A stretch of DNA of 64,000 nt from Oscillospiraceae bacterium (GTDB taxonomy: Bacteria > Bacillota > Clostridia > Christensenellales > QALW01): assembly GCA_022009755.1 (NCBI GenBank), contig CP091722.1:1620001-1684000 (forward strand), in the 5' to 3' direction. Shown here one piece after another: positions 36,890-46,363 of this stretch. A model generated the notes under the pieces. It saw nothing but the letters and a program-made list of their open reading frames with translations, had not been told where the DNA came from and did no database searches. Within the stretch, counting starts at the first letter, position 1, and every line of letters starts with the position of its first letter. Made by a program: the position numbers and the translations under genes.

Positions 36890-37378
36890 ATTTTTGTGCA
36901 TGTGCTGCTTTTTCGTATCTGTTTTTATTTTCAGCGCTTTTGCCGTCCGCCGGACGGCTTTTTGTTTTTCCGTGCCGTATCGGTTTGACCGATCCGGCGC
37001 ACTGCTTTTTTTGCCTGAAACATCTGCCCGTTAAAAGCGATACGGCGGCATAAGGAGCAGTACAGCCGCTTTATACAGGCGCGCCGCAGGCGCTTTTTCG
37101 CCCGAAGCAGCCTTGGCTGTCAAGGCGCAAAAAGCGCATAGCCGGACGGCCGAAACAAAGTGAAGGCCGCACGGCCGGGGCGCAGCCCCGGCGCGCCGGA
37201 TGCAGCGCAAATGCGGCATTGTTTATTCGCGCACCCGTGTTTTTTTGCGTCCCCGCAAAAGGGTATTAAAAAAGCGAAAAATACAGCGTTTTTTTGCCGT
37301 TTTTTTCGCTTTTTATGCTTGTTTTTTACCGTTTTTTTATGCTTTTTTACGAATCCGCATCCGTCACAAAGCCCCTGA
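36890..37378. other. intergenic region with large stem-loop and phased T-tracts
   Basis: About 490 bases between convergent genes. At 37090-37137 a long hairpin (GCGCTTTTTCGCC / GGCGCAAAAAGCGC arms, inner perfect CAGCC/GGCTG) is followed by GC-rich inverted sequence (37160-37200). From 37289 T-runs of five to seven start at 37289, 37300, 37310, 37322, 37332 and 37343 (10-12 bases apart), preceded by A-runs at 37268 and 37277. This phasing predicts curved DNA. No gene or promoter is supported. Confidence 0.55.
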
Positions 37379-39274
37379 TCAGCCTACATAGCGGAAGCTC
37401 ATGCGTCCTATGGGCAGGGAACAGCCGGTAACATAGTAATCCATTATGTCCTCGCTGTTTTCCACATTATCGGCAAGCTTGAAATAGAAGCTGTTATTGT
37501 TTGCCTCAAGCCCCAGCACGCTGCGGGCAACGGTTATAAGCATAACATTATCCTTTACCGTAACCTCGGCCTGCCCACAGGAGGTTGTTTTCATGCTTTC
37601 GTCCAACTTATCCACGCTGCCCTGAGAGGAACGGTTTATGACATACTCATAGCCCTCCCAGCCCTTTAAGGAAAGCTCTCCCGTGCCGATGAACAGGTTC
37701 ATCCATGTTTTTTCCTCACGGGCGGTAATTGCATTTTCGCACTTTATCATAAAGTAAATATTGTCTTTGTCGGTTACCACGCGTATTTCCTTTGCGTTAT
37801 TGCGTGCCGCCGCGGTTACATAGTGTACGGTTTCGGGCTTTCCGTCCTCGTCGCGCGCCTCGTTTACCGCCTCATACTTACGGAACACCGCCTTTACGCC
37901 GTTCCAGTCAAAATCCGCGCCGGGGGTGACAGAATCAAATTTTCCGGCAGGCACTTCCGTCTTTTTGTATTTGCGGATGTTGTCCGTCATCTGCATATAA
38001 AAGGCATCATTGCAGCCGCCCTTCATGGGCTCTATATCGCGGGAATACTCCAAATTTACATTGTCCACAAACGCATATTCTCCGCCCCATTCCTGCTTGG
38101 TCATGGTCCATTCGTTCCAGCCGCCCACAAATATCATATCCGGGTCGCGGTCCAGCGCTCTGTCCCAGTTAAGCTGGAAGAAGGTGCCCTTTTCAACGTT
38201 TTCGCTTATGTTTTGTCCGCTCTGAGGATCCCAGCCCCGTCCCCAGTTTGTGGTATGCCCTGTAAGAGAATAGGAGTAGGGGCAGCCCACATGCGCGGAG
38301 GGAGAGACCGTCATGGCGCTGAACTTGCTGTGATAGGGTATGGGATATTTCCACTCAACCCAAGCTATGCTGTCGTTGTACATTCTGTATTCGTTGGGCC
38401 ACTCCGGTCTTACAAAGGTAAAGAAGTTTGCAATTTCATCATTATATTTTGACGGATTGTACGGGCCTCCCGTAGCCTTAATATCATCCTTTGGCTCGGT
38501 ATAGGCGATTATCATGGGCTTGCCGTCATAGGTATACCAGCCATTGGGACAATAGTTTGCGCTGTAAACATCCTTATAGAGGCGCTTTACCACCTGCATG
38601 CTTTTATAGTGCGTATAAAAGGTCAGCCGCGGGGGATTAAAGCCCTCCTTCTGAAGCTCATCTATGCAGGAAAGCACTGTTTTTGCCACAGCGGAAAAGG
38701 CTATTCCGTTTGTTGCGTCAAAGCAGATATAATCCACTCCCGCAAGCCCCAGCATGCGCAAATGACGGCGTATTACCCATTTATCCTGGGAATGATAGTA
38801 CCCGAAAAGGGGCTCATCCCAGTAGTGATCCTGATAAGCAGGGCTGATATCTGGGTTCACATCCTTCAGGCTTGTAAGCAGCTTAAGTCCGTTTTCCATT
38901 TTGAGAATCTCGGTGTTGTTATAAACGCCCGTTGTGGATTTTTCGCTGAACCACGGCCAATAGAATATTCCCACCTGCTTGCCCTTGCGATCCTCTCCGC
39001 CCGTTTCAAAGGTGCGGCCGAACTGATCGATGCCTATAAGGGTGTTGGTATTATAGCCGCCGCCGTAAAAATCCGCCAGCTTTTCCGCCTCCGTACGGGT
39101 ATCGGGAGTAGCCGTCGGCTCGTTTGTCGCCGTCTCATCGGCGGCAGTAACGTCGGGCTGCGACGCGCTCTCGGTCGGGGGTTGAGCAGGGGTGCAGGCT
39201 CCAAGCAGTACAAATATGATAAGAAGCACCGTTAAAAAACTTATTTTTCTTTTCATTCTTCCTGTGCGGCGCAT
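37379..39274 (-). CDS. secreted lipoprotein, GH99/GH71-like glycoside hydrolase
   Basis: 631 residues. The N-terminus is a lipoprotein signal with lipobox LGAC at about residue 27, then a Thr/Pro/Glu linker (30-75). A (beta/alpha)8-like catalytic domain follows: QVGIFYWPWFSEKSTTG, PLFGYYHSQDKWVIRRHLRM, GVDYICFDATNG, GKPMIIAYTEP and IFVGGWNEWTMT near residue 387, the last carrying the acidic pair region typical of GH71/GH99-like glycosidases. The C-terminal ~160 residues form a beta-sandwich carbohydrate-binding-like domain (KEIRVVTDKDNIYFMIKCE). It should act at the outer membrane face of a Gram-positive cell. I cannot fix the exact GH family. No strong ribosome site distinguishes 39274 from the internal ATG six codons later. 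Confidence 0.72.
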   Translation of the reverse strand: MRRTGRMKRKISFLTVLLIIFVLLGACTPAQPPTESASQPDVTAADETATNEPTATPDTRTEAEKLADFYGGGYNTNTLIGIDQFGRTFETGGEDRKGKQVGIFYWPWFSEKSTTGVYNNTEILKMENGLKLLTSLKDVNPDISPAYQDHYWDEPLFGYYHSQDKWVIRRHLRMLGLAGVDYICFDATNGIAFSAVAKTVLSCIDELQKEGFNPPRLTFYTHYKSMQVVKRLYKDVYSANYCPNGWYTYDGKPMIIAYTEPKDDIKATGGPYNPSKYNDEIANFFTFVRPEWPNEYRMYNDSIAWVEWKYPIPYHSKFSAMTVSPSAHVGCPYSYSLTGHTTNWGRGWDPQSGQNISENVEKGTFFQLNWDRALDRDPDMIFVGGWNEWTMTKQEWGGEYAFVDNVNLEYSRDIEPMKGGCNDAFYMQMTDNIRKYKKTEVPAGKFDSVTPGADFDWNGVKAVFRKYEAVNEARDEDGKPETVHYVTAAARNNAKEIRVVTDKDNIYFMIKCENAITAREEKTWMNLFIGTGELSLKGWEGYEYVINRSSQGSVDKLDESMKTTSCGQAEVTVKDNVMLITVARSVLGLEANNNSFYFKLADNVENSEDIMDYYVTGCSLPIGRMSFRYVG

Positions 39275-39752
39275 CTTTCCCCATACGCCGCAAAATCCTT
39301 TCCTTTTTTCTGTTCATTAAGCTTTTATTGACGATACGCGGCTATTGTATCATACTTTTTTCCTGCGGTACAGTGTTTTTTTTACAGTCTGTGTTCGAAC
39401 TTTTCATGTTTGCAACAGAAATATAACATTATATACCGCATGGCCGGAATATGCTTGTTTTTGTTTGTTTGAAGTTTTTTTATTTCAAATAATTTACTTA
39501 TATACGGGCAATATAAGGCGCCGTCTATTGCTGATTATTAAATACGGAGCGCTTCTCAAAAGCAAGATCATGACAGGGAGTGACATTTTGTGCCGTATTG
39601 CGTCGCATTTTTTTAAGCTAACAAATATTTTTTTATCTGTACATATATAAATTTTTCCTTTATTTTTTTGAAGCATTTTTCTGTTAGAATATAGTGTGAT
39701 ATATTTTAATTACGGGTGCATTAAATAAGAAAATACGGACGGTAAGTAACTG
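39275..39752. other. AT-rich divergent intergenic region
   Basis: About 480 bases between the GH99-like lipoprotein and the lipid kinase. AT-rich with scattered T-runs; aside from the probable lipid-kinase promoter at 39668 no gene, hairpin or repeat was found. Confidence 0.5.
39668..39695 (+). promoter_or_regulatory. probable promoter of lipid kinase operon
   Basis: TTGAAG (39668-39673), 16-base spacer, TATAGT (39690-39695), 58 bases upstream of the start codon. Moderate match. Confidence 0.5.
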
Positions 39753-40636
39753 ATGCTTTACATAATAGCAAATCTGCTCTCCGGCGGAGGAAGAGGCAAA
39801 AAGAATCTGACTGTCGTGGAGGCATATCTTAAGAGCGAAAACATTCCTTACCGTTTGCTGATATCTACATATGCCACCGAATCCATTGAGCACGGCAAAA
39901 GATGCGCCGCAGATGACGAATGCACGCGTATTGCGGTGCTGGGCGGCGACGGAACCTTTAACGAAGCCGTAAACGGTCTGGGAGAGAGCAAAAAGCCGGT
40001 AGGCTTTATAGCGGGAGGCACGGGAAACGATTTTATGCGCGCCTCCGGGCTACCGGCCGACCCCGTGGAAGCAATAAAGGTGGTATTAAACGGCGAAATA
40101 AAGCCCGTGGACATTATACTTTTCGGCTCCCGCCGCTGCCTTAATGTGCTGGGAACGGGACTGGATGTGGAAATACTATCCCGTGCAAACCGTTACCGCC
40201 GCTTTTTTAAGGATAAAACCTCCTATCATATATCGCTGTTTGTAACGATACTGTGCTACAAAAACCGTACCTGTACCTTTTCGGTGGACGGCGGAGAGAA
40301 AAAAACCGTGCAGGCAATGATGGTTTCCATAGCCAACGGCCGTTACTGCGGCGGCGGACTGCCGGTTGCTCCCAAGGGGATATACACGACGGCAAGATAG
40401 ATTTTGTGGTGATACGCAAGGTGAACCGTCTTAAGCTGCCCTATCTGCTTACGATGTTTTTCAAGGGCAAGCTGCTCACTCTTAAATGCACGGATTTTTA
40501 TCGCTGCGAAAGGCTGAGCCTTGATGTTGCTCCGAAGATACCCATGAACTGCGACGGCGAGCTTATAGACTGTCTGCCGGCGGAAATATCCATTCTGCCG
40601 GGCGCGCTTAACTGCATAATGCCTAAAAAGCAATAA
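39753..40636 (+). CDS. diacylglycerol / lipid kinase family protein (frameshift)
   Basis: Joined ~294 residues, normal for the DagK/YegS family, which phosphorylates membrane lipids (diacylglycerol, or related) with ATP. Visible: IANLLSGGGRGKK (N-terminal nucleotide region), the active-site GGDGTFNEAVNGL at about 66-78, GGTGNDFMRASGLP, and after the break DGKIDFVVIRKV and the C-terminal beta domain ending ELIDCLPAEIS. The break at ~40375 is one missing G in a G-run (PKG / DIHDGK). Upstream of the CvpA-rplI-oriC region. Confidence 0.9.
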
Positions 40637-40794
40637 TACCGGCGTTTTTTGTAAAAGGGCAAAAAGCGAAGCAGCAGATGCGGCAAATAACGCAGCGGCA
40701 ATCCCGGCCGCAGAGCGTCCAGAGTACCGTAAAAAGCGGTATCCGCCGCGTCAGAGAATACATATATTCTGCATACATTCAAGGGGTAATATAA

Positions 40795-41902
40795 TTGTCG
40801 ACATACAGAAGCCGGCGCCGTACCAAGCGTCTTATAAGAAACTGGATAATATTTTCCGTTATTCTTGCTATCGTTTTATCAATAGGGCTTTATTTTTTGC
40901 TGCGTCCCAAGACCCATGCAAGAATGGATGACCGCATAAGCCTTACCGATATAAACCCCTCCTGCGAGATAATACCTTTTTCAAAGGGCTGCGTATATAT
41001 AGATAAAACAAACGGCGAGCTTTACTATATTGATAAAAGCTCAAATAAGCTGTGGGGCTTTTCCGGAGTTACGCAGCAGATGCGCGCACAGGCAAGCGAT
41101 AACCGATTGGCCGTATATGTTTCCTCCAAGCTGCAGCTTATATCAAGCGAGGGAGAGCTGCTGTACAGCCGGGTTTACGATTATCCCATCCGGGATGTAA
41201 GGGTGAGCGACAATGTTGTTGTAATGCTTCAGACCCAAGGCGCACAGACCTGCCTTATTGTTACGGACAAACGGCGATATAAAAGATACCATAGTACAGC
41301 AGCCAAATCAGACCTTCCTTACCTACGGTATATTTTCCACCGATAATAAGTCCGTATGGCTGATATATGCCGATACCTCCTCCATAACACCGGTTTACCG
41401 TTTTGTTACCTACCGCTATGAGGAAACAAAGCATATAACGGTTTCTTACAGTGAATTTGACCAGATAATTTACGCTCCGGTATTTCTTAAGGACCGCATA
41501 AGCCTTTTGGGAAGTCACGAGGTTATAAATATAGATTACACCGGCAAGGTGCTCTCCCGCACCCGCTGCGTGGGCTATGAAAGCAAAAATATTAACTACG
41601 GAAATGTTTCCAAAACCCTTATGCTGAGCACGGTTTCCGACTCTTTTGAAGCAAAAAAGCGTGTGCTTTGCATTCCGGACAGCGGAATTTCATATTTTAT
41701 TGAGGAAAAGGACGAAATAATAGCAACCGCTGTTACCGACAGATATCTTTACACCTTTACCCCGTCCGCGCTTTATGCCTATGATATTTCCTCACATTTC
41801 CGCACGGAATATCCGCTGCCGGAAATGGTAAGCTCGGTGTGTGTAAACGGTAAGCTGTGCTATCTTAAGGGGGATAAAGTATACAGACTGGAGCTGAAAT
41901 AG
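40795..41902 (+). CDS. single-TM protein with beta-propeller-like exterior (DUF5711-like; frameshift)
   Basis: Joined ~369 residues. A basic N-terminus (YRSRRRTKRLIRNW) and one TM (about 16-36) orient the rest outside. The exterior has repeated short beta units with aromatic ends (GELYYIDKSSNKLWGF, KLQLISSEGELLYSR, SKTLMLSTVSD, YLYTFTPSALYAYD), as in DUF5711 / beta-propeller proteins. The start is TTG at 40795 behind AAGGGG. The break at ~41262 (CLIVTD / NGDIKDTI) needs one A removed from ACAAACGG. Always-near-cvpA placement is common in Clostridia; function unknown. Confidence 0.75.
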
Positions 41903-41960
41903 TTTTTATATCTGTTAAATGATATAAGCCTTACCCTATAAAACGGAAAGGAAAATATAC

Positions 41961-42664
41961 ATGATAGTTTTAATTATAATTCTTCTTATGTTAATAGGCT
42001 GCCTTATAGGCTATTATAAGGGCTTTCTTAATACAATATGCAACATAGCCTCGTTTTTTCTTGCATGGCTTATTGCCCTTATGTTTTATGTGCCGCTTTC
42101 CCGCACTATAATGTCCACCTCCGATCTTGGACAGAAGCTGCTTTATCTCACTGCCGGTGCGGAAAAGCTTTCGGATATGTCGGTTGCAAATGTCGATGCC
42201 GCTTCCTTAAGCGCGGAAAGAATACATGAAATAATTTATTCCAGCAATCTGCCCCCGCAGATAACGGGAAAGCTGGAATACAATATACTGAATCAGACCT
42301 TTGCTAATCAGGGCATATATACAATGAGCGATTATTTCAATCAGACGCTTATAAATTTTTTTCCATGAACCTTATATGCTTTCTGATAATTTATTTTGCA
42401 ATCAGAATAATATGTATATTTATTATAGAAATGCTTGATAAAACCTTTATCTTTCCCGTGCTTAAAAGGGGTGATTCCCTTATAGGCGCGGCCTTCGGGC
42501 TTATCTACGGTTTTATGATAGTATCAATTGTTTTTTCCGTAGTGCCGGTGGTATTTACGGTGGTGGATCTGTCGTCTATACAAAGCTCCATTGAAAATTC
42601 CTGGCTTGCAAACCTGTTTTATTCTCACAATATAATATCCGGCGTGCTTTCGGGAATTGTATAA
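41961..42664 (+). CDS. CvpA-family membrane protein (frameshift)
   Basis: Joined ~235 residues with four helices, the CvpA plan (colicin V production accessory family; function in Gram-positives unknown). Helices 1-2 are LIIILLMLIGCLIGYYKGFL and NIASFFLAWLIALMFY; helices 3-4 are ICFLIIYFAIRIICIFIIE and GAAFGLIYGFMIVSIVFSV, with the conserved D-x-L-x-G-x-x-F-G-L motif (GDSLIGAAFGLIYG) between them. The frames meet at ~42360 in a T7 run where one T is missing. The coincidental ATGA at the join could be misread as two overlapping genes. GGAAAGG site. Confidence 0.85.
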
Positions 42665-42811
42665 TTGTATAAATAAAAGAGAAACAGCAAACGGGCTGTA
42701 CCGAATATTTGCTTTTAGCGCAATTTTAATCCGCTGTATTGTATAAAATACTGTATAATAAAGACGGCGAAACGGCATTAAGGCTTTTTTCGCTTAAAGG
42801 GAGGAATACAT

Positions 42812-43261
42812 ATGAAAGTAATTCTGGATCAGGATGTTAAGGGAACCGGCAAAAAGGGTCAGGTTCTTGAAGTAAGCGACGGCTTTGCCCGCAATTTTCT
42901 TCTTCCTAAAAAGCTTGCACGCGAGGCTACCGCAAACAATATAGACACTGCCCGCCAGCAGCAGGCAGCGGCAGAGCACCGTGCCCAGATGGAAAAGGAG
43001 CAGGCCTTGAGCCTTGCAAAGCAGCTTAAGGAGCTGAGCGTTACCTGTTATATCAAAACGGGCAAGGATGACCGCGTATTCGGCTCCGTAACGGGCAAGG
43101 AAATAAGCGAAGCGCTTGCCGCACAGCACGGAATAAGCCTTGACAAGAAAAAAATATCCTGCCCCTCCATTAAAGCGGTGGGAGAATACACGGCCGAGCT
43201 TAAGCTGTATGCGAATGTATCCTCCACTCTTAAGGTGAAGGTGCTGGCAAAGGAAGCCTGA
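42812..43261 (+). CDS. rplI: 50S ribosomal protein bL9
   Basis: 149 residues, standard length. N-terminal domain MKVILDQDVKGTGKKGQVLE and GFARNFLLPKKLA, a long connecting helix (about 42-76) and the C-terminal domain DDRVFGSVTGKEISEAL. Binds 23S rRNA at the base of the L1 stalk. Strong GGGAGGA site. In this window it sits immediately left of the candidate origin, as in many Clostridia where rplI-dnaB lie near oriC; no dnaB or dnaC is visible here. Confidence 0.97.
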   Translation: MKVILDQDVKGTGKKGQVLEVSDGFARNFLLPKKLAREATANNIDTARQQQAAAEHRAQMEKEQALSLAKQLKELSVTCYIKTGKDDRVFGSVTGKEISEALAAQHGISLDKKKISCPSIKAVGEYTAELKLYANVSSTLKVKVLAKEA

Positions 43262-43297
43262 TATATTTATTATACCTTAAAAATGCGCGGTAAAAGC

Positions 43298-43450
43298 TAA
43301 TCCACATATTATAAAGGGCTTGTCCACACGGTTTTCCACAGGATATGCGGTGTTAAAAAGCCTTTATAACGGCGGTTTTCGCCTTTTTCCGTGTTTTCCA
43401 CAGGTATTATGAATATTATTAAAGAATAATTATTTATTACTATTATATAC
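43298..43450. other. oriC: candidate oriC: DnaA-box cluster upstream of dnaN
   Basis: Four same-orientation DnaA-box-like 9-mers: TAATCCACA (43298), TTGTCCACA (43320), TTTTCCACA (43332) and TTTTCCACA (43394). Each differs from TTATCCACA by one base. They are followed by ~45 bases of almost pure A/T (43405-43450), a plausible unwinding element, then dnaN. Close parA, parB and two parS support an origin-proximal location. Whether replication starts exactly here is not proven; dnaA itself is not in the window. Confidence 0.75.
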
Positions 43451-43460
43451 GGGGGTTTTT

Positions 43461-44564
43461 ATGAATTTTGCAGCGGACAAGTCTGTTATACTAAACAGCA
43501 TAAACACCGTAACCAAGGCTCTTCCTCAAAAAACGGCGGTGGCCGTTATAGAGGGCATACTTTTTCAGATACAGGACGGAAAGGTAAAGCTGAGCTGTAC
43601 CGATCTTTCCATGACGATAGAGGATTCCTTCGGAGCGGAAATATCCGATGATACTCCTATTGTATTAAACGGCAAGCTTATAGGCGAGATAGTAAGAAAA
43701 ATGCCCAATGGGGAAATACGCATAAGCGGCAATGAGCAGGACGGCGTTGTTATATCCGGGCAGGGCAGCAAAATAAGCATTATGAGCATGAAGGCGGAGG
43801 ATTTTCCGCAGCTGCCGCATTTTACAAAGGCAAAAAGCTATTCTTTGCCGCAGGGACTGCTTAAGCAGATGATAAACCAAACGATATTTGCCGCAGCCCC
43901 GGAGGGCTTTATACGGCAGATACTTACGGGCTGTCTGTTTGAAATTAACGGCAATACCTTTAATATAGTGGCGCTGGATACCGTGCGTCTTGCAATGCGC
44001 AGTGCCGAAATTGAAGGGGAAAACGAGCCTTTAAGAGCTGTGGTGCCGTGCAGCGCGCTTAATGAAATAAGCAAGATACTATCCGATGAGGATACGCCGG
44101 TTGAGGTTTATTTTAACAAAAGCAATGCGCTTTTTTCCGTGGGCAGCACAAATGTATTTACAAGGCTTTACGAGGGAGAATATCTTAAATATCAGTCCTT
44201 TATACCCACCGTGCATGATCTTGAATTTACCGTGAGCCGCGCGGAGCTGCTTGACAGTATAGACAGAGCATGGCTTATGGCAAGGGAAAATGTGCGCAAC
44301 AATTATATTCTTTTTTCCATTGATAAAGAAAAGCTGGTTATAACCTCCCGCAGCGAAAGCGGAAATGTTTATGAGGTGGTTAATATAAACGGCTGCAATA
44401 AGGATTTACAGATAGCCTTTAATGCAAAATATTTTGTGGATTGTCTGAAAAATATAAACGATGAGGTGATACGCCTGTGTATGACCACAAACCGTTCACC
44501 TTGTCTTATAAAGCCTGTGGATAACGACAGAAAGGTTTATCTGATTCTGCCGGTAAAAGTCTGA
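43461..44564 (+). CDS. dnaN: DNA polymerase III beta subunit (sliding clamp)
   Basis: 367 residues, normal. Forms the ring that tethers the replicative polymerase. Three repeated clamp domains, with recognisable NSINTVTKALPQK at the start, GKLIGEIVRKMPNGEI, LPQGLLKQMINQTIFAAAPE, and the terminal hydrophobic-pocket motif KPVDNDRKVYLILPVKV. Intact. The stop overlaps recF by one base. dnaA is not immediately upstream, as it would be in the usual dnaA-dnaN-recF order. Confidence 0.97.
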   Translation: MNFAADKSVILNSINTVTKALPQKTAVAVIEGILFQIQDGKVKLSCTDLSMTIEDSFGAEISDDTPIVLNGKLIGEIVRKMPNGEIRISGNEQDGVVISGQGSKISIMSMKAEDFPQLPHFTKAKSYSLPQGLLKQMINQTIFAAAPEGFIRQILTGCLFEINGNTFNIVALDTVRLAMRSAEIEGENEPLRAVVPCSALNEISKILSDEDTPVEVYFNKSNALFSVGSTNVFTRLYEGEYLKYQSFIPTVHDLEFTVSRAELLDSIDRAWLMARENVRNNYILFSIDKEKLVITSRSESGNVYEVVNINGCNKDLQIAFNAKYFVDCLKNINDEVIRLCMTTNRSPCLIKPVDNDRKVYLILPVKV

Positions 44565-45646
44565 TGTATATTAGAAAATTGGAGCTTAAAAACTTCCGAA
44601 ATTATGAGGCCCTGAGCATAGAATTAAAGGACGGAATTTGTCTGTTTGTAGGCGAAAACGCCCAAGGGAAGACGAATTTGCTGGAGGCCTGCTCGCTTTT
44701 GTCCACTGCGAGAAGCCACAGAACAAGCCGCGATAAGGACATGATTGCCTTTGACAGCGAGTATGCAAAGGCGGCTGTGGATTGTGTGGAAAGAGACGGT
44801 GTGCATACTGTGGATATCGTTATTTTCCGCAGCGAAAAAAAGAGAATATCGGTAAACGGATTGCCCTGCCGGAGGGTGGGAGAGATGATAGGCCAGATAA
44901 AAACCGTAACCTTTTCGCCGGAGGACCTTGACCTTGTAAAGTGCGGGCCGGCCTTAAGGCGCAGGTTTATGGATATTGATCTTTCCCAGGTGCAGCCGCT
45001 GTACTTTTACAGCCTGAGCAAATATATGAAGGTGCTGGAGCAGAGAAACGGACTTATAAAGACCTTTGCTTTAGGCAGAGGGGATACGGAAAGCCTTGAT
45101 GTTTTTGACAGGATGTTAAGCCAGTGTGCTGTTCCCGTAATTAAAGAAAGGCAGGCCTTTGCACGGAGGTTAAGCCCGGTATGCTCATTTGTGCATTATT
45201 CCCTGAGCGGGGAAAAGGAAAAGCTGGAGGCGGAATATATTTCTGATTGCGCGCCGGATGAGCAGCGGATATATGAACAGCTGCGCGCTTTAAGAAGCAT
45301 TGATATAAAGCGGGGAACTACCGGCTGCGGCCCGCATAAGGATGATATTGCCCTTAAGCTCAACGGTACGGATTTGCGGTATTACGGCTCTCAGGGGCAG
45401 CAGAGGACGGCGGCCCTTGCGCTTAAGCTGGCACAGCTTGAGCTTATGAAGCAGGATATAGGGGAAAGCCCGGTGCTGCTTTTGGATGATGTTATGAGCG
45501 AACTGGATCCTGCGCGGCAAAAGCAGCTTTTGAGCTTTCTTGAGGGGCTTCAATCCATTGTTACCACAACGCATCTTTTGCCGGAAATGCGTCTAAGCGG
45601 CTCCGAGGTTTTTAGGGTGGCCTCCGGTACGGTTACGCAGGAGTAA
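44564..45646 (+). CDS. recF: RecF recombination mediator ATPase
   Basis: 360 residues, normal. SMC-like ATPase that loads RecA at gaps through RecR/RecO. Visible: N-terminal MYIRKLELKNFRNYEAL, Walker A GENAQGKTNLLEA, QSTARSHRTSRDKD-like LLSTARSHRTS block, signature SQGQQRTAALALKLAQ, Walker B LLLDDVMSELD. TGATG overlap with dnaN gives translational coupling. Intact. Confidence 0.96.
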   Translation: MYIRKLELKNFRNYEALSIELKDGICLFVGENAQGKTNLLEACSLLSTARSHRTSRDKDMIAFDSEYAKAAVDCVERDGVHTVDIVIFRSEKKRISVNGLPCRRVGEMIGQIKTVTFSPEDLDLVKCGPALRRRFMDIDLSQVQPLYFYSLSKYMKVLEQRNGLIKTFALGRGDTESLDVFDRMLSQCAVPVIKERQAFARRLSPVCSFVHYSLSGEKEKLEAEYISDCAPDEQRIYEQLRALRSIDIKRGTTGCGPHKDDIALKLNGTDLRYYGSQGQQRTAALALKLAQLELMKQDIGESPVLLLDDVMSELDPARQKQLLSFLEGLQSIVTTTHLLPEMRLSGSEVFRVASGTVTQE

Positions 45647-45671
45647 AAAATATAGGCTTGGTTAAGCTGAA

Positions 45672-46188
45672 ATGTCGGAAAACAAATATATTATAAAAAA
45701 AATCGGCGCTGATGATACGGCGGATTATAATAAGGTGGAAAAACTGTTTACAGCCTCGTTTCGCCCCTGTGAGCTGCGCGGCGGGCAAGAACAGCAGCAG
45801 CTTCTTAAAAGGCCGGAATATGAGCTTTTGGGGGCTTTTACGGGGAATGAGCTGTATGCTGCTGCGGCAGTATGGAAATTTTCGGAATTTTCATTTTTGG
45901 AGCATTTTGCGGTTTCGGAGCGTTTGCGCGGCAGGGGCATGGGCAGCACGATGCTATAAAGAAATAGCGGATATGTTTGACCCGGTTATTTTGGAAACGG
46001 AAAAGGATATGGATGATTTTTCTGCGCGCCGGCACGCCTTTTATATAAGAAACGGCTTTTCCGACTGCGGAGTTACATATTTTCAGCCGCAGCTTAATAA
46101 AGATTGCAAAAATGAAAATGTGGCGCTTACACTTATGTCTTCCTCTGCAATAGATGCACTTCATGCGGTAAAAAAATGGTTTTTTTGA
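45672..46188 (+). CDS. GNAT acetyltransferase (frameshift)
   Basis: Joined ~172 residues. Motif A is split but complete across the break: HFAVSERLRGRGMGSTML in the first frame and YKEIADMFDPVILETEKDMD in the second; the RGRGMGS loop binds acetyl-CoA. The break at ~45955 lacks one base in ATGCTATAAAG. It follows recF by 25 bases and may share its transcript. In other Clostridia this slot often holds DUF721 or gyrB, so the GNAT is an unusual neighbour. Substrate unknown. Confidence 0.78.
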
Positions 46189-46270
46189 AGGCGTTTATAA
46201 TATCGATTATGACGAATATATTATAAATGGTTTGTAATTGTAATTTACTGGTTTTTATGGATAAAATTAT

Positions 46271-46345
46271 AGGTACCTTGCTGAAGAAATTTCGGAAATA
46301 AAGTTTTTCGAAATTCTATAAGCAGGGTACCTGTTTTTTATATAT
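46271..46345. terminator. long bidirectional terminator
   Basis: AGGTACC...TTGCT (46271-46282) pairs with AGCAGGGTACCT (46321-46332), with a second inner stem of AAATTTCG/CGAAATT; T-runs follow on the plus strand (GTTTTTTATATATTTTTT). Lies between convergent GNAT and parB. Confidence 0.85.
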
Positions 46346-46363
46346 TTTTTAATGCACTTTTTT

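Noticed and set aside
41961..42664. two overlapping membrane genes at 42365
   Set aside because: The ATGA overlap looks like coupled genes, but each half has only two of the four CvpA helices and the join is a T7 run one T short.
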